This document shows, in pieces, positions 18,367-26,732 of a DNA stretch of 64,000 bases. The notes under the pieces are model-generated. The model ran no database searches. It saw only the letters and a list, made by a program, of their open reading frames with translations, and was not told where the DNA came from. Source of the stretch: Thermoplasmatota archaeon (GTDB taxonomy: Archaea > Thermoplasmatota > Thermoplasmata > Thermoplasmatales > Thermoplasmataceae); the NCBI GenBank assembly GCA_023379845.1, contig JAMCPG010000021.1, positions 27,527 through 91,526 on the forward strand. Direction: 5' to 3'. Each line of letters begins with the position of its first letter. The first letter of the stretch is position 1. A program made the translations under genes and the position numbers.

Positions 18367-19272
18367 CTATGGAACAGTATAGACGCCAATTAGCTTTATT
18401 CCAAGTTTTGGATCTCCGGATTTAATGTTGCTCAACATACCAAGATATGCAAAGGAATGTATTGTAGGTAGTATAACCTCTGTTTCAAGCCTGTCACCTT
18501 CCAATCTCTGGATCCGTATCAGGCGTATGATGTTCAGCTCATTTGCAGTGTTTGTGATGTGTTCGTACAGATCTTCGTGCGACATTCCTTCATAAATATT
18601 GTCGCCCAGAACCTCGAGCGACTTGTTATTAGCGGAGTGATCAGCAAGATACACTGCATCAAGCTCATCGTCATGGGAAGTGGGCTTTATTATTCTAGTC
18701 CATGGGCCGTCTGACCTAGATTCTCTGGAATAAAACCTTATGGAAGTAAGTTGTATTTTTTTAGAAATTTCAGTAATAATATTTCTTGTTCCCCTGCTCT
18801 TTCCAAGATAATAAACTCTCAAATTTTGTGATTTTCTCCGTGACTCCATAATCAGGTCTGAGACGTTATCATAATCGCTATGATGGAACCTGAATCTGAA
18901 CCGGATGTCGCCGCCATCAATATATGCAACAAGAAGAACTGCGCTCTTGACTCTCGTAAAGTCCCTTATAATGTCTTTCCATAATGGTGGAACCTCACTT
19001 TCATCAACTCTTTGGCTCCAGCTTTCATAAGTTTTCTGAGCTTTGACAGAATCCAAAAATAACCTGATCTCTCTGTTTGCGAGGTCTTTTTCACCAATGT
19101 AATAATGAATCTCGGCTTTTCCATCTATGAATTTTACGGACAATGGAATAAAAAGATTGAATCTGGAAGACAATTCCGAAGCTTTGCCGAATCCGTCCGC
19201 TCCGCCTTCCATCTCACAATCCAGAATCATATCCGATAAATCTATCATCGAGTCATGGTCAAAGTCGCCCAT
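18367..19272 (-). CDS. Protein of unknown function
   Basis: I do not recognise this protein of about 301 residues. It has no signal peptide or membrane segment. Its N-terminus is acidic (MGDFDHDSMIDLSDMILDCEMEGG). The middle is rich in charged residues (GGDIRFRFRFHHSDYDNVSDLI), and the C-terminal third has alternating hydrophobic strands suggesting a mixed alpha/beta fold. The ATG at 19272 is preferred over a TTG at 19281. It stands alone between the dCMP deaminase gene and a long gap, and no operon partner suggests a role. Confidence 0.55.
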   Translation of the reverse strand: MGDFDHDSMIDLSDMILDCEMEGGADGFGKASELSSRFNLFIPLSVKFIDGKAEIHYYIGEKDLANREIRLFLDSVKAQKTYESWSQRVDESEVPPLWKDIIRDFTRVKSAVLLVAYIDGGDIRFRFRFHHSDYDNVSDLIMESRRKSQNLRVYYLGKSRGTRNIITEISKKIQLTSIRFYSRESRSDGPWTRIIKPTSHDDELDAVYLADHSANNKSLEVLGDNIYEGMSHEDLYEHITNTANELNIIRLIRIQRLEGDRLETEVILPTIHSFAYLGMLSNIKSGDPKLGIKLIGVYTVP

Positions 19273-19281
19273 TTCAATCAA

Positions 19282-19873
19282 CCGAGTAATCCGCCCATAT
19301 GTACATCCAGTTCAAGTTTTAGTCAACTGCCTTGAAACAGAGATGCCCTTTACTATCGTCAATATTGGGAACTACTTTAAAATCATTTTTGTCTAATGTG
19401 CATTATCAATGTAACAGAGCGATATGCTTGTTTCTGATTTGAACTACCATGGACATAATCCCAGGTTGTAATTTTAATGTTTAAGTGAAATATTCAGCTA
19501 ACGCTTAAAGAAGGGAAGTGTTTTTGATTGAAGTGGATAGCCTATTCCAAATTTATGGTATCCATTTTCTAGTAAAAGACCATGCCTTTCGTACTCGCAG
19601 GGTAAAGTAATATCTCAAACTTTACGGCCTTCTTCTCAAAGAATTGAAAAGGAAATTCACTCTGGACCCAATGTGTCCATTTGCGATAAAATGTAGCCAA
19701 AGTTCAAAAAAATTTATTGTATTAAGATCTCTAATGTCACCGTTTCCTACTAATCCAGGACAAGAAATGGCAGCGTAATTTGCAAGGATTCAGGATATGC
19801 GGGAAAAGTTGCATTTGAGAATGATAATATATATGCTGGGCATACCTTCCCATATATAAGGAGTACTTAAAAG
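19282..19873. other. Long intergenic gap with decayed-looking coding traces
   Basis: About 590 bp lack an intact gene. On the minus strand, short protein-like stretches occur in different frames between about 19500 and 19790. Examples are NFFELWLHFIANGHIG followed by a stop, KWTHWVQSEFPFQFFEKKAV followed by a stop, and ERHGLLLENGYHKFGIGYPL up to a stop near 19498. This pattern fits a small gene or mobile-element fragment broken by frameshifts. I cannot name its family. The right end (19850-19862, CCATATATAAGG) is probably the promoter of the glycosyltransferase gene. Confidence 0.4.
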
Positions 19874-20980
19874 ATGGATTTGCCCGCATTGCTGTCTGTC
19901 AATGAATCATTCTATCCTCATGAAGGAGGCGCCGAGAAGAGGGCATTCGAAACACTTGTACGTCTGGCCAGAAAGGGTTTTGATGTAAAGGTACTTACAA
20001 ATCCTTTTCCGGATCATACAAACATACCTGGCCTTGAAATAGAGTATGTTACTGACATGAATGAAAGCCAGTACTTTAAGAAAGGATCAAGGAAGATCCT
20101 TGGAGTTCATGAATTCGCTTCAAAACTCAGAGCAAAGCTGAAGGCAGACCATGATGCGGATATCTATATGTTTGACGAGTTTCCACTCCTTCCAGCTCTG
20201 AAGGGTGCTTCCGTGTTGCCGGTTGAGAAACTCAAATTCTTCACGTGGCATGAAGTACTTGGAGATTTTTATAGGCGGAATGGTCTGCTTTGGAAGGTTG
20301 CCGAGAGATGGGAAAGAAAGGCTGCAAACCTATTCACAAATAATATTGCAGTTTCAAGTACTGTAGCCTCCATGATAGAAAACAGGTACAACGTCCCCGG
20401 AGTATCTGTGATTGAGAATGGCGTGAACGTGAGAGAACTTGACAACCAGAACCAGAAGAACTGGGGGAAGATAATATACATAGGGAGAATCGAGCCGCAC
20501 AAGAGGGTAGATCAACTCATAACAAGCATTGGCAAGTTACCAGGGGTGGAACTTGAAGTTATAGGTGCAGGAAGCCAGTTGAACCATATTAAGCACGTTG
20601 CTAGTTCATTCTCTAACATAAAGGTGACTGGACATCTCCCGAGATCCCAGGTGGTTGAAAAGCTGAAACAGTCATGGCTCTTCGCAATGCCAAGTAACAG
20701 GGAAGGCTTTTCCATAGCTTCACTGGAGGCAATGGCAGCTTCCGTTCCAGTAATAACAATCGCGGGGGAGTATAATCTTGCAGCGAATGAGGTAATCAAG
20801 GATGGCAGGAACGGGATCATTGCAAAGAGTTTTGACGACATGTCGGCAAGAATAGAGATGCTTTACAAAGATGAACCGGCCTGGAAGGATCTCAGCAAGA
20901 ATGCACATGAGTTTTCTCTCAGGTACGACTGGGAAGTCATCACAGAAAGGCTCTCAAAAATCTTAAGTTCATCATGGTAA
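19874..20980 (+). CDS. GT4-family glycosyltransferase
   Basis: This 368-residue GT-B enzyme has an N-terminal acceptor domain beginning SVNESFYPHEGGAEKRAFE. The C-terminal nucleotide-sugar domain contains IIYIGRIEPHKRVDQLI and the donor-binding E-x7-E motif in REGFSIASLEAMAAS. It probably adds a hexose in envelope glycolipid or N-glycan assembly; the donor and acceptor cannot be read. It has no membrane helix. An AAGGAG ribosome-binding-like sequence lies about 11 bp before the ATG and a TATATAAG element just before that. It overlaps the next gene by 7 bp. Confidence 0.85.
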   Translation: MDLPALLSVNESFYPHEGGAEKRAFETLVRLARKGFDVKVLTNPFPDHTNIPGLEIEYVTDMNESQYFKKGSRKILGVHEFASKLRAKLKADHDADIYMFDEFPLLPALKGASVLPVEKLKFFTWHEVLGDFYRRNGLLWKVAERWERKAANLFTNNIAVSSTVASMIENRYNVPGVSVIENGVNVRELDNQNQKNWGKIIYIGRIEPHKRVDQLITSIGKLPGVELEVIGAGSQLNHIKHVASSFSNIKVTGHLPRSQVVEKLKQSWLFAMPSNREGFSIASLEAMAASVPVITIAGEYNLAANEVIKDGRNGIIAKSFDDMSARIEMLYKDEPAWKDLSKNAHEFSLRYDWEVITERLSKILSSSW

Positions 20981-22494
20981 GCAGAAGGACGTTACTGTAC
21001 GCTGCAGTCATTTTCATCCTTGCATTCATCTCGCGATCCATAATTTTCCTTCGTGTCGGCTTCCCCACTGGCGACGCAGGTCAATTTGCCTCCTTTGTAA
21101 GGGAGTTCCAGCTAAATGGTGGATTGGTTCCTGCGACAAACGTACTGTATTATCCTGGAAGCACCTACATATATCCTCCTCTTATATTTCTAGGCATCTC
21201 TGCTTTCAACCTTATGCTTGGGCACTTTCTCACTCTTCCGGTCTCCGCATCCTTGTATGAACTCTTCTATCTTGCAATAATCATTTCATCAATACAGGCT
21301 TTATTCCTGGCTTTTTATTTCAGGAAATTTCAAAACAGGGTGGAATTTCTCTTAGCCGCGGGGATGTTAGTCCTATTTGATGCATCTCTTTACGAAATGT
21401 CTTGGGGGGGCTATCCGGACATCATTGCCACATTCTTCCTTATAGTCATGCTTTATTTTATAGACAAGAGGTCTGAAAACAAGCGCTGGTTGCTTTATGC
21501 TTCCGTACTTTTCATTGTCATTGCATACACGCATGATCTGACTTATTTTTACGCCCTGCTTGTTGTGGCTTGTATCATTATCTTCGATCTTCTAAGGAGA
21601 AATTTCAGATCGGCATTGATGGTTTTTATGCTGCTAATTGTAGGAGGTGTTGCTGGATCTATTTGGTGGATACCCCGCATTCATTTCGTGCTCGGTGCGG
21701 CCACTATTACAATGGCTACCGGAACAGGCCTTTTTACTGAAGTGGGAAACACAGCTGTGCTCTTCCAGGCAGTGCCATTCATGATACCAATCTTATTTCT
21801 TGCCCTTGTCGAGCTGTTTGCTTCATTAAAGAGAGGCAACTTCGAACCCATTGATTCATTCTCTATCGCTCTGATAGCTAGTGCAAGTGGCCTTTTCTTC
21901 ATTTTCTACGATCCGACTCTTACGGGAAGAATGATGCTTTTCTCCTACACGATGCTCATGATCATTGTGCTGAAAAACATTGGAGTGATCAGAAAGTCAG
22001 GAATTTACAGGAATTCCAGGATTTTGAGGAGAAATCGCCTTGTTACATTCACAATACTATTCCTGATGATCATGGCTCCAGTTCAGATATTGTTCGCCTC
22101 AAACACGGTTTCCTATTACAGTTCCGGAGATTTTCAGTACAGCTCATCCCTCATCCAGTACGGCGAAACTCACTTCAGCAACAGCACCATCCTGGCTCCA
22201 AACATCGGTACATTCATTGCTGCTCAAGATAGCGCAAAAGTAATCATCTACACCGGATTTGTTGTTGGTACCTTGCAGGTGCAGGAAAGAAATGCCGGTC
22301 TGTCGATCATTCTTGCTTCAACAAGTCAGTCTTCCCTTTACAACATATCAAAATACAACATCGGTTATGTCATAGTCCAGTCCTCAATCTTGAATACAAC
22401 AATATACGGTCAACATGTAATTTTTCCAACGCCATACTACCGACTGGTAGGAATATTCGATTCCTATTACGTTTACAAAGTAGTAGGCACATAA
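20974..22494 (+). CDS. Polytopic membrane protein, probable GT-C-type glycosyltransferase
   Basis: This 506-residue protein has about ten membrane helices and a C-terminal external segment of about 130 residues. Just after the first helix is VGFPTGDAGQFASFV. An Asp in the first external loop is the hallmark of GT-C enzymes that use lipid-linked sugars (PMT/AglB/ArnT group). A second conserved region, EMSWGGYPDI, follows helix 4-5. The 7 bp overlap with the GT4 gene supports a shared role in surface glycan synthesis. No precise family is recognised, so the enzymatic role is inferred. Confidence 0.6.
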   Translation: MVSRRTLLYAAVIFILAFISRSIIFLRVGFPTGDAGQFASFVREFQLNGGLVPATNVLYYPGSTYIYPPLIFLGISAFNLMLGHFLTLPVSASLYELFYLAIIISSIQALFLAFYFRKFQNRVEFLLAAGMLVLFDASLYEMSWGGYPDIIATFFLIVMLYFIDKRSENKRWLLYASVLFIVIAYTHDLTYFYALLVVACIIIFDLLRRNFRSALMVFMLLIVGGVAGSIWWIPRIHFVLGAATITMATGTGLFTEVGNTAVLFQAVPFMIPILFLALVELFASLKRGNFEPIDSFSIALIASASGLFFIFYDPTLTGRMMLFSYTMLMIIVLKNIGVIRKSGIYRNSRILRRNRLVTFTILFLMIMAPVQILFASNTVSYYSSGDFQYSSSLIQYGETHFSNSTILAPNIGTFIAAQDSAKVIIYTGFVVGTLQVQERNAGLSIILASTSQSSLYNISKYNIGYVIVQSSILNTTIYGQHVIFPTPYYRLVGIFDSYYVYKVVGT

Positions 22495-22540
22495 ACCTGC
22501 GGCATTTTATCAGGCTAAATAGGGCTTGCAACGTCCAAGT

Positions 22541-22612
22541 GGGCTCGACCGGATTTGAACCGGTGACCACCGCCTTGTAAGGGCGGTATCATAACCACTA
22601 GACTACGAGCCC
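22541..22612 (-). tRNA. tRNA-Val (anticodon UAC)
   Basis: On the minus strand the 72 bases fold as a standard cloverleaf: acceptor GGGCTCG/CGAGCCC, a D arm with GTCTAGTGGTTATGAT, anticodon stem CCGCC/GGCGG around the loop CTTACAA, and T arm ACCGG-TTCAAAT-CCGGT. The anticodon is TAC, reading GUA and probably other Val codons. There is no intron and no encoded CCA. An AT-rich promoter element lies at 22641-22653. Confidence 0.95.
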
Positions 22613-22640
22613 TTGTAAACAGAACGGTAGATTATTGCAA

Positions 22641-22653
22641 GGTATAATTTTAT
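22641..22653 (-). promoter_or_regulatory. TATA-like element of tRNA-Val
   Basis: ATAAAATTATACC on the minus strand lies about 30 bp before the tRNA 5' end, where an archaeal tRNA promoter is expected. Confidence 0.45.
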
Positions 22654-22888
22654 CGTCATTGAATGCTGTCCGTAATACATCGCTGGTTGGAAAGGCAGTA
22701 ATGCAATACTTTTACCTTCTGCAGGAAGGAAAACACAATTTTTTACTGGTTGACAGTTGTTCTTGACTGCAGGGAAGCTTGTGAATAGCAGTACTGTGGA
22801 CAGTTCTTGGAGTATATCCTTAATCGTTAACGGAAAATTTTATTAAGACAAACACAAATTTGCTGGTTTTTCGTCAGTAAGATATAAC

Positions 22889-22901
22889 AAAATTTAAACA
22901 C
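22889..22901 (+). promoter_or_regulatory. TATA box of the Rieske-cytochrome b operon
   Basis: AAAATTTAAACAC is centred about 27 bp before the Rieske ATG at 22923, the spacing for a leaderless transcript. Confidence 0.5.
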
Positions 22902-22922
22902 TTTGATTAATTCGGTAAGTTA

Positions 22923-23633
22923 ATGCCTGAAGACGAAATACAAGACAAGTCTAGAAGGACTTTCCTGAAGGCTATGATAGTTCTTTCTGCAGGCGCGGCA
23001 GTGGCGGGTGTTCTAAAGGAAGGGATAAGTAATCTGGTAACTCCGTCAGTGGGCCTGAAGAGCTTTCCCTCGCTTCTCATAGTTGGCACAGATGGAAAGC
23101 CCATCATTGCTGACGACATTCCTGTCAGCACCAGCATTCCGTTCCTTTTTGACTACCCTCTCGCCGACGATCCAAATTTCCTGTTGAATCTCGGAAAAGC
23201 CATTCCGTCAACCAAGGTCTCGATTCCTGCGACAGGGGGAACATATCAGTCTCCTGCTGGTGTAGGCCCGACTAATAATATTGTAGCTTTCAGCGCAATA
23301 TGCCAGCATTTGGGATGCACCCCGCCGGAAATTCACTTCTACCCGCCGGGAACACAGGTAATAGGTACCTCTTTTAATGGTTCCACCAATCCTGGATACA
23401 TTCATTGTTCATGCCATGGAAGCACGTATGATCCCAATGCCGGCGCCGGCGTCATTACCGGACCGACAATTCATCCGCTCCCCCCAATCATTCTTACATA
23501 CAATAGCGATAAGACGCTGACCGCAATTGGGATGACTCCAGGGTCGCCTACAATATATGGTCGGGTAAGCGACTTGTCTGGGGGAAACCCTCTGAGCGGG
23601 AGCACCACGGAAGTCTCATATTTAACCGGCTGA
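22923..23633 (+). CDS. Rieske iron-sulfur protein
   Basis: This is the high-potential [2Fe-2S] subunit of a cytochrome bc-type complex. The N-terminus has a twin-arginine signal (SRRTFLKAM followed by a hydrophobic stretch), so it is exported folded and stays anchored by that helix. Cluster ligands are CQHLGC (box 1) and CSCHGS (box 2), separated by a loop of about 30 residues. The 236-residue length is normal. It lies 9 bp before the cytochrome b gene, with which it would oxidise menaquinol. Confidence 0.93.
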   Translation: MPEDEIQDKSRRTFLKAMIVLSAGAAVAGVLKEGISNLVTPSVGLKSFPSLLIVGTDGKPIIADDIPVSTSIPFLFDYPLADDPNFLLNLGKAIPSTKVSIPATGGTYQSPAGVGPTNNIVAFSAICQHLGCTPPEIHFYPPGTQVIGTSFNGSTNPGYIHCSCHGSTYDPNAGAGVITGPTIHPLPPIILTYNSDKTLTAIGMTPGSPTIYGRVSDLSGGNPLSGSTTEVSYLTG

Positions 23634-23642
23634 GGTAAGTAA

Positions 23643-25349
23643 ATGGATAAATCATTGTCTGAAAAGGTATCTGAACTATCGAAGAATGCAATGGATAAAG
23701 TCAACGGCTTGGTTGGCGTAGAGGGGCTGCACATAAATGAGCTGCCGTTAAAGCGCGTCCCTTCTTATATGCGGAGGAAAGGAGGCATATGGTACTGGAC
23801 TGGTGCCCTTATATCAATGGCCTTTGTCTACCAGGTGGTTACTGGGCTCATCTTGCTTCTTTATTACGATCCATCAAATGCATATGACGGCACTGAGTAT
23901 CTCATAAATAGTGTTCCTTACGGTGCTCTGATTCTCTCCACGCACCTTTATGGTGCGTACGCCATGATAGTCCTTATTTACGTTCACATGTTCAGGAACT
24001 ATTTCACTGCTTCATACAAGAAACCAAGGCAACTGCAGTGGGTTCTGGGAGTTATACTTCTTGGCCTGACATTGGGCGTGGCATACTTTGGATATTCAAT
24101 GACTGGTGACCAGCTTTCCCTTGATGCCACAGACGTTGGCAGGGGAATAGCCTCATCTACGCCTCTTCTAGGCACATTCCTCGAAACAATTGTGTTTGGA
24201 AACGGCACTTCTGCGGGCACATTCATGAGAATGCTCGGATGGCACATTATATTTACAGCCCTGATTGGGCTCGTATTCGGACTTCACTTCTACCTTGCTG
24301 AGTCGAATACAATAATGCCGTCACCAGAGGATACGGATCACAAGTTTCCTGCAGTTGATAAGGAAAAACCAGAATACAGGCCCTGGTGGCCTTATAATTT
24401 TGCATTCATGACTCAGCTGGCTATGTTCTCATTCGGCCTGATAATATTGATACCTTCTATTATAGCCGTAATACCAAATATTCCGGTTCTCTTCTCTCCA
24501 TTCCCGATATCTCCTTCCCAGATCCCACTTGTGCAGAGTGGAGTGATTCCAGCGTATCCTCCATGGTTCCTGCTTTTCCTTTACAAGGCTGTAGACTTCA
24601 ACATAATTTCATATGAGGTGGGACCGCTGCATGGACTGGCCCCTTATTTCCTTATCTCGGTTATATTTGGAGGCATTCCGGCCGTATATCTTCTTGTCCT
24701 GCCGTTCATAGACAGGAGCAATGACCGCCACCCACTATCCAGGCCAATAATTACGGGCATTGGAATCCTCATGTTCATCTATCTTGTCATTCTTTCCGCA
24801 TGGGGTGCACTCTTACCAGGAATACCGATACAAATGACAACGGTTGCGGTGATATTCGGCGTTCCGTTTGTAATAGTTATGCTTGGGATGTGGATAATAT
24901 CGAACGAATACAAGAAGGGGAGACTCTTGATAACCCGGAACAAGCTGCTGACCTCTTACCTCGCATTCTTGTTTATTTTCATTGCTGCCATGCTTGTATT
25001 TTCACAGAATGTTGCTGCCTTCATGGCCAAGCCTGACGCCCTGAACCTGGTCTCCACGGCATTGACCGGTGGAGTGACATCGTTCGTTGCATTTGGCGTC
25101 ATGAAGAGCTCGGACTACACGGCAAGGCTGGAACGGGAAACAGTTGTGCATGCTCCTTTCCAGATAAGCAAGAATTCTGGTATTATAATATCATCGACGC
25201 TTGCTTTCATTTCCGTTATACTGACATACATAATATTTACATTGAACCCGATAACACAGGCAATGGAGTTTGGAATCGGGCTTGGGATAGACCTGATCCT
25301 CGCTGGCATTATCATCAGGGTGTATCGCCTGGTAGAATACCATGAGTAG
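23643..25349 (+). CDS. Cytochrome b of a Rieske/cytochrome b complex
   Basis: This 568-residue membrane protein binds two b haems. The His pairs are in THLYGAYAMIVLIYVHMF and WHIIFTALIGLVFGLHF, each with 13 residues between ligands. The quinol-oxidation (Qo) motif is PPWF (AYPPWFLLFLYKAVD) in place of the common PEWY, a variant I recall from some prokaryotes. The C-terminus has extra helices beyond the eight of bc1 cytochrome b. No cytochrome c1 gene follows, so the electron acceptor must be another protein, perhaps a copper protein encoded elsewhere. Its stop overlaps the next gene by 8 bp. Confidence 0.93.
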   Translation: MDKSLSEKVSELSKNAMDKVNGLVGVEGLHINELPLKRVPSYMRRKGGIWYWTGALISMAFVYQVVTGLILLLYYDPSNAYDGTEYLINSVPYGALILSTHLYGAYAMIVLIYVHMFRNYFTASYKKPRQLQWVLGVILLGLTLGVAYFGYSMTGDQLSLDATDVGRGIASSTPLLGTFLETIVFGNGTSAGTFMRMLGWHIIFTALIGLVFGLHFYLAESNTIMPSPEDTDHKFPAVDKEKPEYRPWWPYNFAFMTQLAMFSFGLIILIPSIIAVIPNIPVLFSPFPISPSQIPLVQSGVIPAYPPWFLLFLYKAVDFNIISYEVGPLHGLAPYFLISVIFGGIPAVYLLVLPFIDRSNDRHPLSRPIITGIGILMFIYLVILSAWGALLPGIPIQMTTVAVIFGVPFVIVMLGMWIISNEYKKGRLLITRNKLLTSYLAFLFIFIAAMLVFSQNVAAFMAKPDALNLVSTALTGGVTSFVAFGVMKSSDYTARLERETVVHAPFQISKNSGIIISSTLAFISVILTYIIFTLNPITQAMEFGIGLGIDLILAGIIIRVYRLVEYHE

Positions 25350-26007
25350 TAATATTACAACTTATGGTTTTCATGACATCTCCTTCTGGAAAGAGGAAAA
25401 CATTGGCCTCATTGTTATACGATGCGACAGCAAGGGCAGGTCCAGGCAGAGCCTTTTCAAGGAGCTCCTGCAGGTCGTGGGAATTGCCTATATGGACGAA
25501 TCGGTCAGGAGCATTGCAATCACCGGGATCAATGAAATCTTCCTCAAAGAGATAATGCTTGAGGAGAAGCAGGGTGCGGCGCATGAATTCTTTGATTATG
25601 CGCATGCACTGATAAGAACCATTTATTCCTTGAACAAGCCTATTTTTTCCGTTATAAATGGACCGGCAGTAGGCATTGGAAATGAAATTGCGCTTCTTGG
25701 TGATGCGATAATTGCATCCAGTGCAGCTGTTTTGGGATTTCAACCCGAGTACAACTTCACGTTGCTCGGCTCACTTACGGCAAGCAGATTCGGCGTCAGG
25801 CCGGTAGAGCAGGCTAAGCAGGGTCTCAATGCAGATTACGTGCTTGAACGTGATAATTTTATGGACGACGCCAAAAAAAAGATACATGATCTGGACACGC
25901 TGAGATACAACCTGAACAGGAAAATCAGGTTCAGAGGATTCGAGGAGGCAATGCTCCTTGAAAAAGACAACTATTTTTCAATGCCACATGGCAGCATTAA
26001 AGGGTGA
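25342..26007 (+). CDS. Divergent crotonase-fold protein (enoyl-CoA hydratase family)
   Basis: This 221-residue protein has the crotonase core KPIFSVINGPAVGIGNEIALLGDAIIAS and FQPEYNFTLLGS, which contain the second oxyanion-hole glycines and both glutamates used by hydratases (the E of GNEIAL and of QPE). The first oxyanion block, normally FSAGADL, reads EIFLKEIML, so normal CoA-thioester chemistry is doubtful. It overlaps cytochrome b by 8 bp and is therefore co-expressed with the respiratory complex. That placement hints at a structural or quinone-related role, but I know of no precedent. It is short compared with the usual 255-260 residues. The 3' end overlaps the convergent DUF92 gene by 11 bp. 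Confidence 0.75.
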   Translation: MSSNITTYGFHDISFWKEENIGLIVIRCDSKGRSRQSLFKELLQVVGIAYMDESVRSIAITGINEIFLKEIMLEEKQGAAHEFFDYAHALIRTIYSLNKPIFSVINGPAVGIGNEIALLGDAIIASSAAVLGFQPEYNFTLLGSLTASRFGVRPVEQAKQGLNADYVLERDNFMDDAKKKIHDLDTLRYNLNRKIRFRGFEEAMLLEKDNYFSMPHGSIKG

Positions 26008-26674
26008 GGATAATCAGCGAGATGACAACGGCAAAGAGGGAAGAGTAAAGATTCACTGTCCCCTTTGTCAGCTTTCCTGCCCTCTCTAGCGTCGCTCCGA
26101 GCAGGCTGTCCACCAAATTTCCCAAAAAGCCCATAACTGTCACGAATAGGACCTTGTAAAGAACGAAGTGATCGTAAGCAAGCAGAGAAAATGATATACC
26201 GATAATGAGCGCCCCTATGATAGAGGCAACTGTCCCGGTTAATGAGATCCCGCCGTTAGTCCCTGGCGAAACCTTCTGCATGCTGGTTATAAGGTGAACG
26301 TTTGAATCAATGACACCAACTTCAGAGGCAAACGTGTCGGATGTTATGACAGCAAACGATACGGCGAACAGCTCAAAAAAATGCACTCCCGACAGGTGAA
26401 GCGAATTGCTGAATGCACTGACCAGGGCAATTATGACGCCAACAAGGCCAGCATAAAAGACGTTTGATACGCCGCGCTCTCCATGCTTCCCCTCCTGCTC
26501 CTGCAGGTTCTTCTTGTATGAAAACCACATCCTTGTCACAACAAAGGATGCTATTGCAAATATCAGCATCAGGGATAGCCATTCAATATCGGTGGAGAAA
26601 ACTATTATACCACCGATTACGGCTGCACCTATTCCACCCTTCAGGTCGAATATGCCAAAAAGTTGTGAAAGCAC
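25997..26674 (-). CDS. DUF92 family membrane protein
   Basis: This 225-residue protein has about six helices and the DUF92 signatures SDTFASEVGVID and VSPGTNGGISLTGTVAS near its centre. Plant and cyanobacterial relatives (VTE6) phosphorylate phytyl phosphate, so a polyprenyl-phosphate kinase role is plausible but unproven here. The only usable start is GTG at 26674. The frame stays open and hydrophobic up to 26755 (YIFELFVILALLFVL) but has no ATG, GTG or TTG, so the first helix may be cut or may start at an unusual codon. It follows pdxS on the same strand. Confidence 0.8.
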   Translation of the reverse strand: MLSQLFGIFDLKGGIGAAVIGGIIVFSTDIEWLSLMLIFAIASFVVTRMWFSYKKNLQEQEGKHGERGVSNVFYAGLVGVIIALVSAFSNSLHLSGVHFFELFAVSFAVITSDTFASEVGVIDSNVHLITSMQKVSPGTNGGISLTGTVASIIGALIIGISFSLLAYDHFVLYKVLFVTVMGFLGNLVDSLLGATLERAGKLTKGTVNLYSSLFAVVISLIILTL

Positions 26675-26732
26675 GAAGAGAAGGGCTAAAATGACGAATA
26701 ATTCAAAAATATAGAGAAGACCTGGAGAGATA

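Larger units (their letters stand above)
22613..22922. other. Intergenic region between tRNA-Val and the Rieske gene
   Basis: About 310 bp hold two divergent promoters, for the tRNA at the left and for the respiratory operon at 22889-22901. The central part (about 22680-22850) has no open frame of note, no clear repeat and no recognisable RNA fold. Confidence 0.5.
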
